Part shown: positions 1 through 5,470 of the stretch, piece after piece
Position numbering within the stretch: the stretch's first letter is position 1
How the letters are laid out: every line of letters begins with the position of its first letter
Source: Christensenella sp. UBA1260
GTDB lineage: Bacteria; Bacillota; Clostridia; Christensenellales; CAG-917
Assembly: GCA_002308155.1 (NCBI GenBank)
Contig: DBVQ01000072.1
Location: 1 to 6,243, forward strand
Length of the DNA stretch: 6,243 nt
Reading direction: 5' to 3'
Notes under the pieces: model-generated
Told to the model about the DNA's origin: nothing
Seen by the model: only the letters and a program-made list of their open reading frames with translations
The model's database searches: none
Translations under genes and position numbers: made by a program

Positions 1-17
1 TTAAAATCGTCTGCCAT
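1..17 (-). CDS. Start of a gene running off the left edge (partial; possibly DUF1292/YrzB-like)
   Basis: An ATG at 17-15 on the minus strand is followed by codons for Ala-Asp-Asp-Phe before the sequence ends. It is preceded by GGAG (28-25) at a 7-base spacing, a well-placed Shine-Dalgarno site, so this is very likely a real start. It lies 52 bases downstream of ruvX on the same strand, so it probably shares the rarA-ruvX transcript. In many Firmicutes the gene after ruvX encodes a small acidic DUF1292 (YrzB-like) protein, and an acidic N-terminus would fit. Five residues cannot establish this, so the family is an inference from gene order only. Confidence 0.5.
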
Positions 18-48
18 GATATATCTCCAATGTTTATTTCGTATCAAT

Positions 49-66
49 CAATTTACTTGTAAATTG
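49..66. other. Short AT-rich inverted repeat between ruvX and the next gene
   Basis: CAATTTA (49-55) and TAAATTG (60-66) are perfect 7-base arms around a CTTG loop. Only one pair in the stem is G-C, and no T-run follows on the minus strand, so it is not a convincing terminator for ruvX. It could be a weak mRNA hairpin between two cotranscribed genes or chance in AT-rich DNA. Confidence 0.25.
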
Positions 67-69
67 TTT

Positions 70-495
70 TCAAAACTTGTGGCTGTCAAGATAGGATTGC
101 AATATGATTGTTGCCGCAACCTTATCAATGACTTGTTTGCGCTTTTCACGCCTTACATCCGCATCAATGAGCATTCTTTCCGCCGAAACGGTTGTCAATC
201 TTTCGTCTTGATACACGACAGGGATTCCGCTTGCCTCTTGCAGTCTGTCGCCAAACTCACGAGTGACGAGCGCTCTGTCGCCCTCAGTTCCGTCCATATT
301 CTTTGGAAGTCCAAGAACAAACGCATCGGCATCCTCTTTCTTTGCATACTCACAAAAATACTTGATGTCAGCATCAATATCGTCCTTTTTGCGCCAATAG
401 GTCTCACGAGGATTTGCCGTAATCCCCAAGAGGTCGCTGACTGCGACACCGATTCGTACGTCTCCGACGTCAAGTGCGATTTTGTGTTTGTACAT
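70..495 (-). CDS. ruvX: RuvX/YqgF-family RNase H-fold nuclease (putative Holliday junction resolvase / pre-16S rRNA nuclease)
   Basis: The 141-residue product matches the usual YqgF/RuvX length (about 135-145). Family signatures are present in order: LDVGDVRIGVAVSD (8-21) with the first catalytic Asp, GLPKNMDGTEG (62-72), DERLTT near residue 97, and IDKVAATIILQSYLD near the C-terminus with the last acidic site. The family is a cytoplasmic RNase H-like nuclease; the E. coli member matures the 5' end of 16S rRNA, and a Holliday junction resolvase role has also been proposed. The ATG at 495 starts 29 bases after the rarA stop, on the same strand, so the two are probably cotranscribed. No strong Shine-Dalgarno precedes the ATG, which may make translation depend on readthrough from rarA. 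The stop is TGA at 72-70. Family assignment is firm; the exact biochemical role is inferred. Confidence 0.95.
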   Translation of the reverse strand: MYKHKIALDVGDVRIGVAVSDLLGITANPRETYWRKKDDIDADIKYFCEYAKKEDADAFVLGLPKNMDGTEGDRALVTREFGDRLQEASGIPVVYQDERLTTVSAERMLIDADVRREKRKQVIDKVAATIILQSYLDSHKF

Positions 496-524
496 TGTTA
501 TTTTTATGCGGTTAGATTGCCTGT

Positions 525-1862
525 TTATAAGTTTTTGTGCAAATCGTCATACGATGTGCCGCTCTTCTTGCTCTTTGCCTTTCTTGCCTCTTGACGACGC
601 TTGATTTCCGCCTCAAACCCATTGTTTGTCGGCTCGTAGAACTTGGCATCTTTGAGTTCGTCCGGCAAATACTGTTGTTCAACCCATCCGCCGTAGTCGT
701 GCGGATATTTGTAGCCGCTTATCTTCTCGTCCTTATAACTCGGGTCGCGGAGATAAACAGGAACTGTCTCGTGTTTTATCGTCTTCACTGCCTTTTCGGC
801 AGAATAAAGTGCTTCAACGACTTTGTTGGATTTTGGTGCTTCGCTGACATAGATAATCGCCTCTGTGAGCGGGATTCTGCCCTCCGGCAAACCAATGCGC
901 TCATACGCTGCCACCGCAGCTTGTGCAACGACTATTGCGTTTGGATCAGCAAGGCCGACGTCTTCGCACGCGTGTATCATAATGCGTCTGCCAATGAGCA
1001 ACGGATCACAACCCGCTTCAATCAGCCTCTCCGCCCAATATACTGCGGCAGAACTGTCGCTTCCGCGCATACTCTTGATAAATGCGGAAATCATGTCGTA
1101 GTACATGTCATCCGTAAGCGACAAAGCCTTCTGTTGTATAGATTGCTCCGCCTCTTCTTTGCCAATATGAATGACGCCGTCCGCTGACGGATGTGTGGTA
1201 AGTGCCGCAAGTTCAAGCGCATTGAGTGCCGAACGCAAATCTCCGCCACACGCCCAAGTGAGATGCGAATAGGCTTCGTCGGTTATGGAAATATTCATAT
1301 TTCCAAGTCCACGTTCCTTATCGGCGACTGCGCGTTTTAAGCCTTTCAAAATGTCTTGCTCATTGAGCCTTGAAAACGAGAAAACTCTGCATCTTGACAC
1401 AATTGCGCGAGTCATCGAAACGTATGGATTTTCGGTTGTAGAGCCAATAAAAATGATATATCCCTGCTCTATCGCCTGCAAAACGCTGTCAGATTGAGCT
1501 TTGTTCCAACGATGGCACTCGTCAAGAAGCAAATACGTGCGTTTGCCGTACATTCTAAGCAAATCTCTTGCATCGTCAATCACTCTCTTTGCATCTGCAA
1601 CACCAGACGTGACGGCATTGAGTTTGACAAAATTGGCGTTTGTGTTTTCGGCAATTATGTTTGCAAGTGTGGTTTTGCCCGTGCCGGGCGGGCCATAGAA
1701 TATGCAACTGCCCAATTTGTCGGCCGCAATCGCTCTACGCAAAAGAGAACCTTGCCCGACAATTTTGGATTGTCCCAAAAACTCGTCAATGGTGCGAGGT
1801 CTCATACGCTCCGCAAGCGGAGCCATCTTTTCTACGTTGTTTTGCAAGTCAAATAAATCCAC
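525..1862 (-). CDS. rarA: Replication-associated recombination protein A (RarA/MgsA), AAA+ ATPase
   Basis: The 445-residue protein is full length for RarA. It is a cytoplasmic AAA+ ATPase related to the clamp loader that acts at stalled forks and single-stranded DNA gaps. Visible motifs are Walker A GPPGTGKTT (57-65), Walker B LLLDECHRWN (111-120; the family usually has DEIHRFN), sensor 1 GSTTENP (140-146) and the sensor-2 region GGDLRSALNALE (206-217). These are followed by the long helical C-terminal tetramerisation region with ISGYKYPHDYGGW (381-393). A Lys/Arg/Ser-rich tail follows. The start is GTG at 1862: the N-terminus MDLFD followed by APLAERMRPRTIDEFLGQ matches the common Firmicutes arrangement, and an in-frame TAA lies just upstream. 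Met13 (MAPLAERMRP) is a less likely alternative. A consensus -10 ends only six bases before the GTG, so the mRNA may be leaderless. ruvX follows after 29 bases. Confidence 0.96.
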   Translation of the reverse strand: MDLFDLQNNVEKMAPLAERMRPRTIDEFLGQSKIVGQGSLLRRAIAADKLGSCIFYGPPGTGKTTLANIIAENTNANFVKLNAVTSGVADAKRVIDDARDLLRMYGKRTYLLLDECHRWNKAQSDSVLQAIEQGYIIFIGSTTENPYVSMTRAIVSRCRVFSFSRLNEQDILKGLKRAVADKERGLGNMNISITDEAYSHLTWACGGDLRSALNALELAALTTHPSADGVIHIGKEEAEQSIQQKALSLTDDMYYDMISAFIKSMRGSDSSAAVYWAERLIEAGCDPLLIGRRIMIHACEDVGLADPNAIVVAQAAVAAYERIGLPEGRIPLTEAIIYVSEAPKSNKVVEALYSAEKAVKTIKHETVPVYLRDPSYKDEKISGYKYPHDYGGWVEQQYLPDELKDAKFYEPTNNGFEAEIKRRQEARKAKSKKSGTSYDDLHKNL

Positions 1863-1868
1863 GAATCC

Positions 1869-1897
1869 ATTATAACAACAAAGTTATACTTTGTAAA
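1869..1897 (-). promoter_or_regulatory. Sigma-A-type promoter of rarA-ruvX
   Basis: Read on the minus strand, TTTACA (1897-1892) is followed after exactly 17 bases by a perfect TATAAT (1874-1869). This is one mismatch from the vegetative consensus at ideal spacing. Transcription would be expected to begin at about 1862-1864, at or within a couple of bases of the rarA GTG. Only a weak GGA lies upstream of that codon. The inverted repeat at 1878-1894 overlaps the -35 edge and most of the spacer. Confidence 0.7.
1878..1894. promoter_or_regulatory. Inverted repeat overlapping the rarA promoter (candidate operator)
   Basis: ACAAAGT (1878-1884) and ACTTTGT (1888-1894) are perfect 7-base arms around TAT. 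The 17-bp palindrome sits between the -35 and -10 of the rarA promoter and overlaps the last bases of the -35, where a repressor would block RNA polymerase. It does not match the Bacillus-type LexA box (GAAC-N4-GTTC) or the PerR box as I know them. The cognate regulator is unknown. Confidence 0.4.
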
Positions 1898-1938
1898 GGA
1901 CAAAAACGTCTCATTTCGCGCTATAAAAACAATTATCG

Positions 1939-1967
1939 TCAAAATTGCGCCGCTCTTTGAATATAAT
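1939..1967 (+). promoter_or_regulatory. Candidate promoter of yunB (sigma-A-like -10, possibly sigma-E-type)
   Basis: TATAAT at 1962-1967 lies directly upstream of yunB. The -35 for sigma-A at 17-base spacing (TCAAAA, 1939-1944) is poor. Read against sigma-E, AATATAAT (1960-1967) agrees with CATACAAT at 6 of 8 positions. TCAAAAT (1939-1945), 14 bases upstream, agrees with KMATATT at 5 of 7. Because yunB belongs to the mother-cell sigma-E regulon in Bacillus subtilis, the second reading is attractive, but both matches are imperfect. Confidence 0.35.
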
Positions 1968-2002
1968 GGAGCGTGCAAAGATATTCAAACCGCTTCAAAG
2001 AT

Positions 2003-2650
2003 ATGAAACCAAAGTTTGTTCGCGTGATAATTGCAATGCTCGCGGTCGTTGTGGTGTTTATCTTCTGCACTGCTTATTTTCGCAAAAACATCGTGCCGAC
2101 AGTTATGGGAAGCTCGATTGCAAAGGTGCGCGCAATCGCCACAAACCAAATAAACCTCGCCGCCACAAGCGTTTTAAACGGCGGCATAACTTATGATGAA
2201 CTATTTGACGTCCAATACAATGACAACGGCGACGTTGCTCTTATAAGAGCAAATTCGCCAAGAATAAACTCTATTGCACGTGAGATTGCCAATCTCGCAC
2301 AGGCAAATCTTGATAGCCTCGGTACTGTTGAAGTTTCAATATCAGCAGGAACTTTCACAGGTCTTGCCCTTCTCACAGGTTTTGGACCCGACGTCACAAT
2401 AAAAATCGTGCCAATCGGCGCGGCAAATTGCGACTTTGTATCCTGCTTTCAATCCGCAGGCATCAACCAAACGTTTCACAAAATATACATTGACGTGTAT
2501 GCGGACGTAAACATCATAACCCCGATTGACGAGCCAACCGTGCAAGTAAAAGCGGAAATCTTGGTATGTGAAAACTTGATTGTCGGCAAAGTGCCAGAAA
2601 CTTATCTTAGTATGCAGGACGTGTCAAGTATGTTTGACCTTACTCCATAG
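2003..2650 (+). CDS. yunB: YunB-like sporulation protein
   Basis: From ATG 2003 the product is 215 residues. A basic start (MKPKFVR) leads into one hydrophobic segment at about residues 6-22, then a long extracytoplasmic domain, as in YunB. Recognisable parts are the post-membrane stretch RKNIVPTVMGSSIAKVRAIA, the internal TFTGLALLTGFGPDVTIKIVPIG, and the C-terminal GKVPETYL that is typical of the family. In B. subtilis yunB is transcribed in the mother cell under sigma-E; its molecular function is not established. A GTG at 1973 would add ten residues, but its GGAG is only one base away and the candidate -10 ends at 1967, which would place it at the transcription start, so I prefer 2003 although no clear Shine-Dalgarno precedes it. 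It is the only plus-strand gene here and converges on spoVAE, with six bases between the two stop codons. Confidence 0.88.
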   Translation: MKPKFVRVIIAMLAVVVVFIFCTAYFRKNIVPTVMGSSIAKVRAIATNQINLAATSVLNGGITYDELFDVQYNDNGDVALIRANSPRINSIAREIANLAQANLDSLGTVEVSISAGTFTGLALLTGFGPDVTIKIVPIGAANCDFVSCFQSAGINQTFHKIYIDVYADVNIITPIDEPTVQVKAEILVCENLIVGKVPETYLSMQDVSSMFDLTP

Positions 2651-2669
2651 GAGTAATTATATCTTTTTT
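2640..2669 (+). terminator. Compact intrinsic terminator overlapping the yunB stop codon
   Basis: TTACTCC (2640-2646) and GGAGTAA (2650-2656) form a perfect 7-bp stem with an ATA loop, and the yunB TAG stop (2648-2650) lies at the loop and first base of the right arm. Downstream on the plus strand comes a T-rich run ending in six Ts (2664-2669), slightly offset from the stem. On the minus strand no T-run follows the hairpin, so it should act mainly on yunB. The downstream T-tract lies inside the 3' end of spoVAE. Confidence 0.5.
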
Positions 2670-3028
2670 GAATGTGATTTGCTGATAAGTCCAAACACAA
2701 AGCCGCAAGTTATTGCAGTTGTGAGCCCTGCGGCAACCGCACTTAGCCCTCCTGATATTGCGCCGAGCAAACCTTCTTCCTTCATCCCTTCAAGTGCACC
2801 TTTTGCAAGATTTGAACCAAACCCGATAATCGGTATTGAAATGCCCGAGTGCGCAAACTCCTTGATATATTGAAAAGCGCCACTCACTTCAAGCACAACG
2901 CCGACAAGCATATACAGCACAAGTATTCGTGCCGATGACATCTTTGTCTTGTTTATGAGTATTTGCCCAAGCATGCACACAAATCCGCCTATGGCAAACA
3001 CTTTGAGATAATTCAAAAATATTTCCAT
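2657..3028 (-). CDS. spoVAE: Stage V sporulation protein AE (SpoVAE)
   Basis: The 123-residue, very hydrophobic protein has the usual SpoVAE length. About four membrane segments are apparent: near residues 4-25, 33-52, the re-entrant-looking GISIPIIGFGSNLAKGALEGM region (62-82), and 86-117. The SIPIIGFGSNLAKGA motif followed by EGLLGAISGG is the family hallmark. SpoVA proteins sit in the inner forespore membrane; they move Ca-dipicolinic acid into the developing spore and release it at germination. The start is ATG 3028, preceded by GGAG (3037-3034) at five bases. The frame extends upstream to a TTG at 3091, but that would add a non-homologous basic stretch before the membrane protein. It is the last gene of the spoVAC-AD-AE operon, 94 bases after spoVAD, and no obvious terminator follows it. 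Confidence 0.95.
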   Translation of the reverse strand: MEIFLNYLKVFAIGGFVCMLGQILINKTKMSSARILVLYMLVGVVLEVSGAFQYIKEFAHSGISIPIIGFGSNLAKGALEGMKEEGLLGAISGGLSAVAAGLTTAITCGFVFGLISKSHSKKI

Positions 3029-3089
3029 TTTCTCTCCAATTTCACACAAAAGTTTTACAAAATACCGTGATTTTTGGAAAACTCTTCTC

Positions 3090-3114
3090 AAATACTCGCA
3101 TTTTTAGAGTACTT
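3090..3114 (-). other. Imperfect hairpin in the spoVAD-spoVAE gap
   Basis: In the minus-strand RNA, AAGUACUC (3114-3107) can pair with GAGUAUUU (3097-3090) around a nine-base loop, giving eight pairs including one G-U. It starts a few bases after the spoVAD stop within an otherwise empty 94-base gap. There is no adjacent U-run, so it is not a classical terminator. It might protect the upstream message or tune spoVAE expression, or be chance. Confidence 0.25.
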
Positions 3115-3122
3115 TTACTGTT

Positions 3123-4313
3123 TCACGGCTCTTCTGTCTCTATTGAAAACAAATGTGCAATACCCGGGATTGTCTCCTTTTGAAGAGGCGTATCCTTGTT
3201 GAGTAGAGCCCCAGTTGCAAGCACAATTATCTTTTTATACTTCCCTTGTTGAAGGTTTTTGAGGATATATCCGTTGAAAGCAGTGTTTACACAACCCGCT
3301 CCCGAGCCACCTTGAAATGTCTTTTGTTCGGGTTCATAATAACTTGCACCACAATCAAGATAGTATTTCGGCATTGTTATCCCCTCTTTTTGCATCAAAT
3401 ATTCAAGTGTTTGCTTGCCAAAACGCCCCAAATCGCCTGTAAATATGCCGTCATAGTCGTTTGGAGACGTTTTTGTATCCTCAAAAAAGGTCGTAAGCGT
3501 TTCAAAAGCCGCAGGAGCCATTGCCGCTCCCATGTTTGACTCGTCATCTATGCCAAGATCAACGACTTTTCCGACTGTTCCCGTCACTATTTTGACGTAA
3601 TACTTTGGATTGTTGCCATAATCATTGTTTGTTTTGTCAAAATTGGCGCTATTTATGTTGGATTTGCCAAGATTTATGACTTTTTTCTGCTTTTCTATGC
3701 TTTTTTTATATTTTTCAAGCGTTTTTTCATCAATATTCAGGTTTTTGTCAATGGCAATTATGTCGTCTTCATACACTTGAAAGTTGGCAAGCACGGGTTT
3801 TTCTGAACTCAAAACCGTACAACCTGCGCCAGTGACAGTCCATTGAGCCGTTGGCGGACGCTGATTACCAAGTTCAAGCGGATATCTGTATTGACGCTCC
3901 GCTGAAGAATAATGCGAGGACGTTGAACACGTGACATTTTGTGCAAAACCACCATCGATCAAGCAAGATCCTAACAAAACCGCCTCTGTAAACGTTGAAC
4001 AAGCGTTATATAGTCCGAAAAATGCGGTTGGAAAGTTGCGCGCAGCAAGAGCCGTTGGCGCACATTCATTGATCAAGTCTCCCGCAAGCATAAAGTCAAT
4101 ATCTTGCTTTTTGAGTCCTGCCTTGCAAATTGCGCCTGTTATTGCATCACGGTGCATCTTGCTTTCGCATTTTTCATAGGATTTTTCACACCACAAATCG
4201 TCCTTCAAACAGACGTCAAAACAGTCGCCGAAGTTGCCGTCAGCCTCTTTTGGCCCAACGATTGTGAATCCGCTTTTGACGTATATTGGTTTTTTGAAAA
4301 ATATTGTCCTCAT
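3123..4313 (-). CDS. spoVAD: Stage V sporulation protein AD (SpoVAD), with an unusual internal insert
   Basis: This 396-residue protein has the thiolase-like fold of SpoVAD, the soluble SpoVA subunit that binds dipicolinic acid at the forespore membrane. Hallmarks are VGPKEADG (19-26), LLAGDL-type MLAGDL (75-80), NACST (103-107) with the thiolase-position Cys105, SSHYSSAERQYRYP (132-145), VTGAGCTVLSS (160-170), DLGIDDESNMGAAMAPAA (252-269), FTGDLGRFG (291-299), GGSGAGC (335-341) and LATGALLNKDTPLQKETIPGIAH (365-387). Bacillus SpoVAD has about 338 residues. The surplus of about 58 is a Lys/Asn-rich stretch at roughly 180-237, between the two halves of the fold, while both flanks align well. 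The ATG at 4313 has no clear Shine-Dalgarno and lies 36 bases after spoVAC, so its translation may be coupled. The only other upstream start option is a CTG next to a stop. Confidence 0.96.
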   Translation of the reverse strand: MRTIFFKKPIYVKSGFTIVGPKEADGNFGDCFDVCLKDDLWCEKSYEKCESKMHRDAITGAICKAGLKKQDIDFMLAGDLINECAPTALAARNFPTAFFGLYNACSTFTEAVLLGSCLIDGGFAQNVTCSTSSHYSSAERQYRYPLELGNQRPPTAQWTVTGAGCTVLSSEKPVLANFQVYEDDIIAIDKNLNIDEKTLEKYKKSIEKQKKVINLGKSNINSANFDKTNNDYGNNPKYYVKIVTGTVGKVVDLGIDDESNMGAAMAPAAFETLTTFFEDTKTSPNDYDGIFTGDLGRFGKQTLEYLMQKEGITMPKYYLDCGASYYEPEQKTFQGGSGAGCVNTAFNGYILKNLQQGKYKKIIVLATGALLNKDTPLQKETIPGIAHLFSIETEEP

Positions 4314-4349
4314 ATTGATTTTCAGCTATCTAACAATATATTTTGCATC

Positions 4350-4793
4350 TTACAGTGTTGTAAACCAGCCTATAAGCCCAACCAAAAAGCTTGCGACCGT
4401 GCCAAAAACGATGATTGGTCCTGCAATCACAAACATCTTTGCGCAGACACCAAAGAATACGCCTTCACGATTGAACTCCATTGCCGGCGATACGATTGAG
4501 TTGGCAAATCCTGTGATTGGCACAATTGATCCGGCACCTGCAAAATGCCCAATCTTGTCATAGAGTCCAAGGGCTGTAAGCAAACTGCCAAGAAAAATCA
4601 TGATGCAACTCTCCCAAATTGCAACGTCTTTTTCTGTCATGGCTTTGAAAATGACTTTCAACACGTCGCCAATTGCCTCGCCTATGCAACAGATAACTCC
4701 GCCGACGATAAATGCAGCAACGAGCGTGCGCACCATAGGGCTTTTGGGCGAGTTTTTCTTTATATATTGCTGATATTCCTCTCGTTCAATCAT
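4350..4793 (-). CDS. spoVAC: Stage V sporulation protein AC (SpoVAC)
   Basis: The 147-residue integral membrane protein matches SpoVAC in length and pattern. It has a short charged N-terminus containing KKNSPKSPM, then hydrophobic segments at about 22-48, 58-77, a GAGS-containing re-entrant-like region, and 112-145. The signature YDKIGHFAGAGSIVPITGF (78-96), continuing FANSIVSPAMEFNREG, is diagnostic. SpoVAC is a membrane channel subunit with mechanosensitive behaviour in B. subtilis, used for Ca-dipicolinic acid movement in spores. Its ATG overlaps the TGA of an upstream 49-codon frame (ATGA), and AGGA (4800-4797) lies three bases before the start. It precedes spoVAD on the same strand. In Bacillus the operon also has spoVAA, spoVAB and spoVAF; the genes flanking here show that this copy is the shorter C-D-E type known from clostridia. 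Confidence 0.95.
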   Translation of the reverse strand: MIEREEYQQYIKKNSPKSPMVRTLVAAFIVGGVICCIGEAIGDVLKVIFKAMTEKDVAIWESCIMIFLGSLLTALGLYDKIGHFAGAGSIVPITGFANSIVSPAMEFNREGVFFGVCAKMFVIAGPIIVFGTVASFLVGLIGWFTTL

Positions 4794-4939
4794 ATTTCCT
4801 GTTTATTTGTCGTTTCGGCTGACGGTTTCACGTCAATTTGAGCATTTTGATTTATATCTGCTTTTTGTTCAGATGCCACATTGACGCGCGGAAAGTACGT
4901 TTCAATCTTTTCGCTCTTTGAAACCGCCGACTTTTTCAT
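4790..4939 (-). CDS. Hypothetical 49-residue protein, translationally coupled to spoVAC
   Basis: An open frame from ATG 4939 to TGA 4790 encodes a hydrophilic 49-residue peptide starting MKKSAVSKSEKIETYFPRV and ending AETTNKQEI. It is Lys/Ser-rich at the start and Gln/Asn/Thr-rich later, with no membrane segment, signal peptide or cysteine. I recognise no family. In its favour: its stop overlaps the spoVAC start as ATGA, the spoVAC Shine-Dalgarno lies in its last codons, and it fills nearly all the space between the ohrR terminator and spoVAC. Against it: no Shine-Dalgarno precedes the ATG, no convincing forespore promoter is visible in the 44 bases before it, and a 50-codon frame can occur by chance. 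It could instead be an untranslated leader of the spoVA mRNA. Confidence 0.4.
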   Translation of the reverse strand: MKKSAVSKSEKIETYFPRVNVASEQKADINQNAQIDVKPSAETTNKQEI

Positions 4940-4983
4940 ATATTGATTGTTGACTAAACAAGCAAAAATTATTCAAAAAGAAT

Positions 4984-5017
4984 AAAAAAATGAAACACTT
5001 GCTAAGCAAGTGTTTCA
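4984..5017 (-). terminator. Intrinsic terminator of the TSCPD-ohrR operon
   Basis: A perfect 12-bp inverted repeat (4991-5002 and 5006-5017) with a three-base loop is followed on the minus strand by seven consecutive Ts (4990-4984). It begins 18 bases after the ohrR stop codon. This is a textbook Rho-independent terminator for minus-strand transcripts and separates the redox genes from the spoVA operon. On the plus strand no T-run follows the stem, so it should work in one direction. Confidence 0.92.
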
Positions 5018-5035
5018 AATATAAGGAGAGAGATT

Positions 5036-5458
5036 TTAATCTAATACTTTGTACAAGATTTTATAGAGCGTTTCGGCTTCTTCACGAGAAATCTTCATGC
5101 ACCCGCCGACCTTGAAAGGAATATCAACCGCTTTTTCTCTCAAAGCCAAACCTTCGTCCGTCAATTCAACGATAAGATTGCGCTCGTCGTCCTTATCTCT
5201 AGTCCTCGTGAGAAGTCCTTTTCTTTCAAGTCCTTTGAGAAGCGGAGTGAGCGTGCCGCTGTCAAGATACAGACGTTTTCCAAGCTCTTTTGCGGAGATT
5301 TTTCTGTCTTCCCAGAGCACCATAAGCGCAATGTACTGCGTATAAGTAAGCCCCAATTCGCTCAAATGCGGATAATAAAGCTTTACAACTTCACGCGAAG
5401 CAGCATAAAGCGGAAAACAGAATTGGTTTTCAAGTTTCAACGCATCGTATTTGTCCAT
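5036..5458 (-). CDS. ohrR: OhrR-type MarR-family organic peroxide-sensing repressor
   Basis: The 140-residue winged-helix protein resembles OhrR throughout. The N-terminus LKLENQFCFPLYAASREV carries Cys14, at the position of B. subtilis OhrR Cys15. Tyr18, Tyr28 and Tyr39 match the Tyr19/29/40 that contact that cysteine. LTYTQYIALMVLWE (37-50) is followed by the recognition-helix region LYLDSGTLTPLLKGLERKGLLTR (63-85) and the wing RDKDDERNLIVELT (87-100). Known members repress peroxidase genes until the cysteine is oxidised by organic hydroperoxides. A second cysteine, Cys120, lies 106 residues further on, resembling the spacing in two-Cys OhrR of Xanthomonas. The ATG at 5458 has GAGG (5467-5464) at five bases. 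It starts 12 bases after the TSCPD gene, so the two share a promoter and probably autoregulation. No ohr (OsmC-type peroxidase) gene is in the window. Confidence 0.92.
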   Translation of the reverse strand: MDKYDALKLENQFCFPLYAASREVVKLYYPHLSELGLTYTQYIALMVLWEDRKISAKELGKRLYLDSGTLTPLLKGLERKGLLTRTRDKDDERNLIVELTDEGLALREKAVDIPFKVGGCMKISREEAETLYKILYKVLD

Positions 5459-5470
5459 AACTGCCTCAAA

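Noticed and set aside
16..594. Plus-strand 192-residue open frame
   Set aside because: It lies opposite ruvX and the end of rarA, shows no recognisable family, and has no ribosome binding site. It is a shadow of the minus-strand genes.
537..1187. Plus-strand 216-residue open frame
   Set aside because: It is antisense to a clear full-length RarA. Cys/Arg-rich composition without domain signals is typical of a frame shadow.
1945..2196. 83-residue plus-strand frame from a TTG at 1945
   Set aside because: It overlaps yunB in another frame and is Arg/Lys/Cys-rich without a family match. The yunB frame has the expected membrane segment and C-terminal motif.
3029..3091. Upstream extension of spoVAE to a TTG at 3091
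   Set aside because: The added 21 residues do not resemble SpoVAE, and the ATG at 3028 has its own well-spaced GGAG.
4104..4563. Plus-strand open frames over spoVAC and spoVAD
   Set aside because: They are antisense to strongly recognised SpoVA proteins, with no motifs of their own.
4946..4974. Possible forespore sigma (sigma-G/F) promoter for the spoVA operon: GAATA (4974-4970) and CAACAAT (4952-4946)
   Set aside because: The -10 fits the CATXHTA consensus poorly, and transcription would start at about the ATG of the small ORF. A spoVA promoter is expected nearby, but I cannot place it.
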